Assembly: GCA_029959085.1 (NCBI GenBank) | Contig: JARWIR010000002.1 | Span: 45,256,233-45,320,232 of the forward strand | DNA length: 64,000 bases | Source of the DNA: Nemophila menziesii | Taxonomy: Eukaryota; Streptophyta; Magnoliopsida; Boraginales; Hydrophyllaceae | Direction: 5' to 3' | Shown: positions 57,391-64,000 of the stretch, piece by piece | Layout: each line of letters begins with the position of its first letter | Position numbering within the stretch: the first letter of the stretch is position 1 | Position numbers and translations under genes: made by a program | The notes under the pieces: model-generated | The model's database searches: none | Told to the model about the DNA's origin: nothing | The model's input: only the letters and a program-made list of their open reading frames with translations

Positions 57391-58371
57391 ACAAAATCTT
57401 CTTATTACTACTTAACCTTCATAATTATTGAGGTATTGTATGGATGATTTTTCACGAGCTACCCCTTTACTTGCACCTGAGGTCTAGCTGACATTTTCTC
57501 CCTATAAACTACCAATTTAATTTTGTAATTTCCTTCAGGGAGATACTAAAATTTTATGGTTCATGTCTAGATTAATTTTTCATCTCGTCTGTCCACTGAA
57601 AAAGACGATTATTTGAGATTCCTTAACTCACGTGGAAGTTTCCATGTCTAGATTATTCGATAATTCTTCTATACATGACTCGATCCTTTATTTCCACTTT
57701 GTTTATAGTTTGAAATACTGATTTACATTCACTTACTGCGAAAACTGTTCCAAAATCAAAACATCTCAACGAGAAAAATTCCGCTTCGGGTAGCTTGGAT
57801 ACCTTTGTTTTTATTCGCGTTTCTCATTTTCTGTAACATGGATAGAGCAACTTGACAAGAATGCTACATAAATTTATTAACGAGGTGTCTCCGACGGAAC
57901 ATGAGTGTATCCCGAAGGGGATGTGACATGATTATATCCTTGATGCGCCATTTGGATAAATCGAGAGTAGCTCCATCACCCAAGAACTTTATGGAGGTTA
58001 TTTTACCTCTTTGCAAGAGGATTGCATCTCCCTTATTGTTTATTTTCCTTGAGAGGGAAGAGAGCAAAGAGGATGTTTCACTAACCATCTGACAAGATCA
58101 CTAGTTGCGTCAAGATCATCTCCCGTCGCTTCATCTTCAAATCACGTGTCTCCTTCATTGATATCTTCATTTCTTTCTCTACCTCATATTACTTTAGAGA
58201 ATACTTCTCTAGGGGTGTATTTGGTTCGAGATTTCATAAAAGGTATTGAATTGTTCTTTTCTATCTCACATGCTTTCTTTATACATTTCTTCAATAATTT
58301 TATGTTTTAGTTGTCGGTCTATTCGACCCTCGTGTCCCTAGTAGAGATTGTGGTTTCCAAATTGGAAGGCA
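57391..58371. other. Spacer with overlapping short open frames
   Basis: Overlapping frames of 60-75 codons occur on both strands at 57864-58092, and I recognise neither. No other feature supported. Confidence 0.4.
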
Positions 58372-61200
58372 TGGTGGATGGTGCCGTCCCTCAAGGTGTG
58401 ATTAATAAACCAACATTCGAGTGAGCTAGTACACTTAAGTGTACGGGTTGTTAACAAGTAATAAATAGGTAAGGAAGGAGGTGTATCGTTCTCCACAAAT
58501 ACTATAAGGTTAATTTATTTGTGTTTTATGGAAGATAAATGGATATTTGTTTGTTTTTGTGAGACTGAGGGACTAAAAATCAATAATAATAATAATATTA
58601 ATAATAATAATAATAATATTAATAATGACAATTAAAATGAAAAGAACGATAAAATAAGTAAAGGGGATGGATTGCAAATATATTAAGAACATGAAATGAG
58701 AATATAATGAGGGAATACGCAAGTAATCACCGCTTGTTCTGGTTGTCCACTTTATTACTTTAAGGGAGAATTTCGTTCTACGCAATAGTTGGGATTCAAT
58801 TCTCTCTCTAAATCCTTTCTGGGTTGATAGGAAGCTACCAAACACCACTAGATACCTTTTATGAGCTTACCTTACAAGTGATGGTAGACGCCTAAGGTTC
58901 TTACCTTAACGACTATGTGGTTACTCATGACCTCCCGGTTAACTAATGAACACTAGACTCTTATGTGTTGTTTTGCGTAACCGAACCTCTCTTTAGGGAA
59001 AAAGTCATAATTACTAAGGTCGAATCACTACTTGTCTAGAGTAGGGGCTGAAAATTTAATGGTCTAACATATAACCAAAACATAAAAACAAAATTCATTT
59101 CAATATATTAATCCCAAAATGCAACACATTGTAGTACTCGAAAGTTAGTTTCATATATTAAGCATTATCAAGCTATGAGATAATTGGTTCATAGTAAAAA
59201 TAGTAAAAAATGTATGAAATTGCTAAAATCCTGTTTTAAATAAAAATACTAAGGTTTATTCGAGGAATCAATAATAAACAGTGAAGGTTAGAGGTGGAAT
59301 GGTGCCGAAAATGGCTTATTCTTCCTTTAGCTCCAAGCGTGTCAAATTACATATATTAAATTCCCCAAAAAAATTTTAGGAAGTGTGGGCCCTATTTAAG
59401 TGGCTAAAATCAACCAAAAAATGTTTTCACCAAACATAGATAGGTTCGAGGCACCGTGGAAGCAATATCATTAAATTTGTCATCTTAACTCTGAATTGTG
59501 AACCGTCAACTCTCACGTGCTCCTAACTTAAAGTAAAATCATAAGCCCAAGGGCTTGCTCAGAATCCTAGCTTAACGCGTGTGGTGACTCCATTAAGTCG
59601 ACTTCAAAGTTTTGTAGGTAAATGCTTGTGATCTTTCATGGTGGTTTTTTTTTATCTTTTCACTACTTGACTTGGGGGGTTGCCTTGACCTCTTGACTTA
59701 TATGCATCATCAAGGGGTCTTTTATAAACCATGAACCTAAGAGTTTCACTTTTAGCACACAATTAATGCACAAAATCTCTACTAGTTACAAAACATTCAA
59801 AAGTAGATAAGAAATAAAAATATATCAAATATTAGGGAATAATCCCCAAATAGATCCAAAAACCCCCTAAGAAGCTGTCTCATGGTGCAATTAATCTATC
59901 ACAAAACGTGATTCATCAAGACCCTAAAATCATAGATTTGTCGTCCAACAAAATAAAAACTAATCTAGGGCCCTAAGTCCAACTAATCTTTGAAGTATAA
60001 GGCATAGAGAACGATCCTAAAACAATACCTAAACATGTCTCATGAAATAATGCCTAAGAATTAATCTACAAGTATACAAATCATACAGATAATCAACACA
60101 ATAATATTATCAGGTACAATTAGTTTCACAATGAAAGAAGAGATCGTTTTTATATATTTCAAAACGGTGGACATAGGTTGTTCTCAGTCCTTTCACGTGA
60201 TCTAATGGTCAACTCAACTACTCCCAATCTGTTCAATCGTTACTAAACAATATAACTATCAATCTTGAGGTCTTAAGATGTAGCGTAGGCTTAAGGTAGG
60301 GTGTGGTCTATTTGGGTAATTATGAGTGGGTTGTTGACCCTCTCCTCACTATCCATCAACTAATCGTCCTAGAGCTTGATTTTACGCTCATAATCATGCT
60401 CACTAAACCTACCTGATGTCAAATCGAAGCATCCCCAAGTTCCAAACCAATCATGAATGTACTATACAAGTTTTTTTTATTGTTTTCATATATTTTTCTT
60501 TCCTTTTTCGTAAGTCAAACATGAATTATTTTTTATGAGTCCTCGTGTTAAATTATTTTCTTTTAATTCTCTTTTTCTTTGTATTTTATTTTCTTTTCAA
60601 ATCTTTTTTCTTACTAATCTGGTAAGTATTACAAATAAGCACACAATGATAAATCCCAAAATAAATATCTAACCTCCAAATGTATCTCATGATCATGTAC
60701 CCATCACCCAAAACTCGAGCTCGAAAACAACTATTCCTAAACATGTGACTCGATGTCGGGTCATATGGTTGAGTCCTAAAACTAAAGGGTAAAGTCTTAT
60801 AATGCAGCTATCACAGAAAAGGATAAAAGGTTAGAACGAGGCTATGAAGAATATATCAATTAAATTCGGTTAGCAAGCTAAAAGTAAACAAAGGGATAAT
60901 AAAGAAACACCTCAATCATTTTTCTAATTGTATGGTCTCGTTATTCTTTTGCTTTTAATGCATATGTTAATTGGTTTTTCGACTAGGTTGAACCTCACAT
61001 TCAAACACCTCTCATCCCCACATCGTTTAAACTTATCTTCTTATCATTGATTACTAATTAGTTCTATCTACAATTACGTGTTTTCATATTTGTACTTTAT
61101 TTACATCATAAAATATTCACAATGACTACTTCTTATCTATCATTAACTTGTATAAAGCATGTTTTTCATGTTTGTTTTCTAAGTCCCACACCTATTTATT
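58372..61200 (-). mobile_element. Truncated, diverged Athila-like element (3' LTR and 3' region)
   Basis: 58372-59918 corresponds to an LTR by length (1547 bp) and by edges. The left edge has TGGTGG and CACTTAAGTGTACGG, like CGCAAGTGTACGG in element 1. The right edge is TTCATCA followed by AGACCCTAAAATCATAG, matching the polypurine side of element 1. Beyond it, 60260-60420 matches 22100-22250 (TCTCCTCACT, CATCAAC, GAGCTTGATTTTACGCTCA), and 60700-60850 matches the antisense-ORF region near 22480-22620. No coding domain remains and the 5' part is missing. It is the oldest of the three Athila copies. Confidence 0.65.
58579..58625. repeat. (AAT)n microsatellite
   Basis: About fifteen AAT units interrupted by TATT, inside the diverged LTR. 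Confidence 0.9.
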
Positions 61201-61319
61201 ATACGATTTTTTTTTGTATTTTTCATTTTCTTAATGACAATAAGAAAATTCACTAATTAAGAAAGCAATAACCAAAAATAAATTTATCTGAGTTAACTAA
61301 TTTTGTGGTTGTTTTCTTG

Positions 61320-61320
<1 letters not shown>

Positions 61321-61400
<80 letters not shown>
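61321..61400. repeat. (TA)40 microsatellite
   Basis: About 40 uninterrupted TA units. The length in the assembly may be imprecise. Confidence 0.95.
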
Positions 61401-61405
<5 letters not shown>

Positions 61406-63400
61406 TACCTTGTATCTAAAGATATGGCAATATATACACTTTTTTATTTGAATAGAATCCAGTAATTACAAATGTATTTTATTTGTGCAAATAGAAAAAA
61501 AAATGTGTGCATTGTACAAGCTACCTTCCAATTTTGTTGGTTTCAGAGGAGACATCCGTGATGGGCGGTAGTATTTAACATATTAATAAGAAAACAAATT
61601 ATTTCAACATTTAAAGGTTTGGTTTTATTTTTTAATATGTCTCGGGTATGTTAAAATTTACCAAACAGGTAAGTTAAATGGAATTTAACTTGTAGTGCAA
61701 ACTAACTAAAGATTTTGTATGTCAAATATAATTTAACTGGTAAGAAAATAATTATTCGGGTATGTTAGAATTTCATATACTAAACAGGTATATAACTATA
61801 ATTTAGGGACCATTTCGCAAATATTTAAACTATCTGATAATATTCAACAAAACATTATGTTGAGTATGAGCATGGTTGTATTAAGAAATGCGTCAACATC
61901 TCTTCTATCTTCATCTAAAGCAGGATGACCTAGGAAATTCGAGATATATCCTGTAAAATAAACATTATAATCAAATTACAGGGAAATAAAGTGAAAAAAT
62001 TAAAAATTAACTTCAATATGTTGTGTTAACGTTGTTACAAAAGTAGAGGTTGTAACAAACGTAATAAACGTATAATCAGAAAAACACCAAACCAAAAATA
62101 ATATTTCTCCACCTATAATCCAAAAAAGTTACAAGACAGCTAGAATGCAAAATGCTACCTAAAAACTATGTTTGAGCTGAGGATAGTATATGATAGCTAC
62201 ATGTGTTCTATATAACAGAGTTGTAAATTGGATATCTAAATCGGCCTTTAAAGAAAGGTAATTCATAGTTTAGTGTTATGTCCTTGAAGAAGAGTATTCA
62301 ATTTAGACATTTGAAGAAGAGCATTCAAATCTTTTTGAAGAAGGAATTTTGAAAGTAAAAATAACTACATGTAAGAAAGAGAGATGTGCTTCATTGGAAT
62401 TAGATGTAAATCCCTGTAGCTACTCTCGTTCAAAAAAGAGAAATAAGCTTTTCATAACCTTCACTGAGTTGTGTACTTGCGTGTGTTGTGTGGGTGTGAT
62501 GAGAAAGTAATTTTTCAATAATAGTCGCCGATGAGATTTTTTATTTTTTGTTCCAATTGGTGAGATTAGTTGTGTTGTGTATGTGAGTGTGTGATGAGTG
62601 TTTTTCTATTTATCTAATTTTAATGATGAGCGTTTATTGGAGTTTTTTCTAGTGATTTCCTTTTTAGCAACATATATATGTTGTAGTTATTTCACAAATA
62701 TTTTAATAGAGTTGAATATTTTTATTTTATTTTTAGGTAGAAGTTGTACTTAACGCTCTCCAAAATGAAAGAACACAATGTTGATCTTTTTTCATAGTTA
62801 CAACATAAAATTTAAATTTCTAAATACCATTTTAATATGGTATATATTAATTCAATTGGTGGAGTTATGACCAAGCATTTAGATCCAGATAATTCAGCTC
62901 CCTTGCTTTTTTTTCTGCTCTCAAACGACCTCCAGAAGTTGTGTGTTTTAATTTTCCCAACAACAGTATTTATGTGATTATAAAGTGCCCACAATAGTAT
63001 TACCAATAAAAATTCTTGTTTGGTCCCAAATGCCTTCACCCCAGTGGTTGCACAATTATGTGCAGCCACCGTAGTGCTTTTAATTATCTTTTTGGCCCCT
63101 ATAATTTTTGAGTTTTGGGGTTAACCCCTAAAAATTTATCCCCTAATATGTCAACTCTCCGAGCTTCGCTGATCAGCCCGAAAAATGCCTCTGACTGCAG
63201 CATATGCGTGTGTATGAATTACAGGGTCTGCATGTTTCAATTTTCCACGTCTCAAGTCCTCATTAACTCTACAAACCAGACCACTTAAATTACATATGTA
63301 ACACACATAAAACAAACAAAAAACACTAATTTTGTATAATTAAAACACTACTTCCATAGGTTTCTATTATAACTTCCTCCGCCGCAACATGGTTGATTGT
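61401..63400. other. AT-rich intergenic DNA
   Basis: No supported gene. An 85-codon minus-strand frame (62812-63069) has no recognisable domain. A 12-bp palindrome GGGGTTAACCCC sits near 63116-63127. Confidence 0.5.
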
Positions 63401-63479
63401 ATAATTAATTAATTAATATTCATATTCAAATTTTCGAAAAAATAGAAACTACCTCTATGAGCAAATGAATTTTTAAGTA

Positions 63480-63645
63480 CTAACGGAAACCGAACCAAAT
63501 TATGGCCTTTGTCGGCTTCTTCTTTGTAAAACAAATATCCTTCATCTTGTTTACCAAGTTTGCAGTAAGCCTCCATTTTAGTGGTATATAAGTCTTTTCT
63601 AGTCAGCTTCATCTCATGCAAATCCACCACTTTAATCATACTCAA
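63480..63645 (-). pseudogene. PPR-like repeat fragment
   Basis: The minus-strand frame encodes TRKDLYTTKMEAYCKLGKQD followed by EGYLFYKEEADKG. This resembles one pentatricopeptide repeat (pattern ..Y..LI.AYCK.GK.DE...L..EM..KG..P). The following residues (NLVRFPLVLKNS) could be the start of another repeat. One repeat alone is weak evidence. PPR proteins bind organelle RNA; nothing here shows an intact gene. Confidence 0.3.
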
Positions 63646-63719
63646 ACAAACAATAATATGGAAACTAAAAGTTATAAAAAGCTTTCTTTACAAATTTAAT
63701 TCTTCACCAAAAGCATAAC

Positions 63720-63810
63720 TTGAGATGAATTTCTTTAGTAATAACTTCAAAATCTCTCACTGGGTCCAAAATGTCATCAACATGAATAATATCTGGATCT
63801 TCAAATGCAT
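63720..63810 (-). CDS. Exon matching OBG-like ATPase 1 (OLA1/YchF)
   Basis: On the minus strand, after an AG acceptor (63811-63812), the sequence encodes [20 protein letters not shown] then [10 protein letters not shown] and reaches a GT. Plant and animal OLA1 proteins have [28 protein letters not shown] at this place, between the G3 and G4 parts of the YchF GTPase/ATPase domain. Three conserved residues differ (for example Leu to Phe after VRD, and Arg to His in ELRLK). The next exon (DIEF...) is not found within the following 300 bp of the minus strand; the PPR-like stretch comes instead. Upstream exons would lie beyond the window. It may be a gene edge or an isolated exon fragment. Confidence 0.6.
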
Positions 63811-64000
63811 CTAAAATGTATAAAAAATAACTGACTAGCAATTACTTTAAGATAAATGATGAGGACACATTGAAATTTATAAAGTCAAAGACTAAGCTGT
63901 CAAAATGTATAAAGGTAAGGGACCTATCATAACTAAGAGTAACATAGAGCCCACTCCTTGAAATCAACACAATGTTGAGGGTTATGGTGCATACCCATTA

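Noticed and set aside
62812..63069. 85-codon minus-strand ORF
   Set aside because: No domain, no splice or start context, and typical of chance frames in this composition.
1..64000. An intact novel multi-gene system
   Set aside because: I looked on both strands for clusters of intact unknown genes. All substantial frames belong to retrotransposons or gene relics.

Overview
This is a stretch of AT-rich, repeat-dominated plant nuclear DNA. The evidence is: Athila-type Ty3/gypsy LTR retrotransposons primed by tRNA-Asp, L1-type LINEs with plant RVT_3 RNase H tails and DUF4283 ORF1 pieces, tRNA-derived SINEs, Mutator-like MITEs, and remains of intron-containing host genes (a receptor-like cytoplasmic kinase and an OLA1-type ATPase exon). 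A dicot is likely, but the species cannot be named from sequence alone. No intact host gene is visible. Almost everything recognisable is a transposon, a broken gene or a duplicated block.

Layout. 1-8.6 kb: two tandem copies of an RLCK-VII-like kinase locus. The first (about 865-1480) is a decayed exon 1. The second (6423-8555) keeps five exons but has a frameshift near its end. Between them lie a minus-strand LINE RNase H relic and a SINE. 8.6-13.2 kb: a LINE ORF2 fragment (reverse transcriptase palm to C-terminus), split by about 1 kb of foreign DNA that holds a CT-rich leader-like stretch and a minisatellite. 13.2-57.4 kb: three diverged copies (A, B, C) of one large sequence block. A is 13.2-16.6 kb. 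B is 18.3-48.3 kb once its two inserted Athila elements are removed. C is 49.5-57.4 kb. Comparing the copies gives empty-site evidence for several insertions: both Athila elements and a short SINE in B, an SDE3/MOV10-like helicase gene fragment in C, and a LINE tail in B. 58.4-61.2 kb: a third, truncated Athila-like LTR with adjoining 3' region. 61.3-64 kb: a (TA)40 tract, AT-rich spacer, a weak PPR-like minus-strand fragment, and one exon-like match to OLA1 at the right edge.

The two Athila elements. Element 1 (20195-30987, minus strand) is young: its LTRs differ at about 30 positions (about 98% identical) and it has a 5-bp target duplication. Its gag-pol is one frame interrupted by only three nonsense codons. 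It has lost the zinc knuckle and protease through an in-frame deletion that fuses gag to reverse transcriptase. It keeps a 409-codon ORF in the env position. Element 2 (34560-46371, plus strand) is older. It keeps gag, zinc knuckle, protease, RT/RNase H and integrase regions, but with many stops and with mutated RT and integrase catalytic residues. Its env-position ORF lacks the central domain. Both carry a GC-rich array of CCGG-N4-CCGG palindromes between integrase and the 3' ORF, repeated GAGTTTGGGGT (polypurine-tract-like) motifs, an antisense ORF, and a repeated CCCTGACGGG motif in the LTRs.

I found no bacterial-style system, CRISPR array or bona fide new gene system. The most notable signals are the palindromic arrays and repeated PPT-like motifs of the Athila elements, the in-frame gag-RT fusion, the three-copy block, and the captured helicase fragment.
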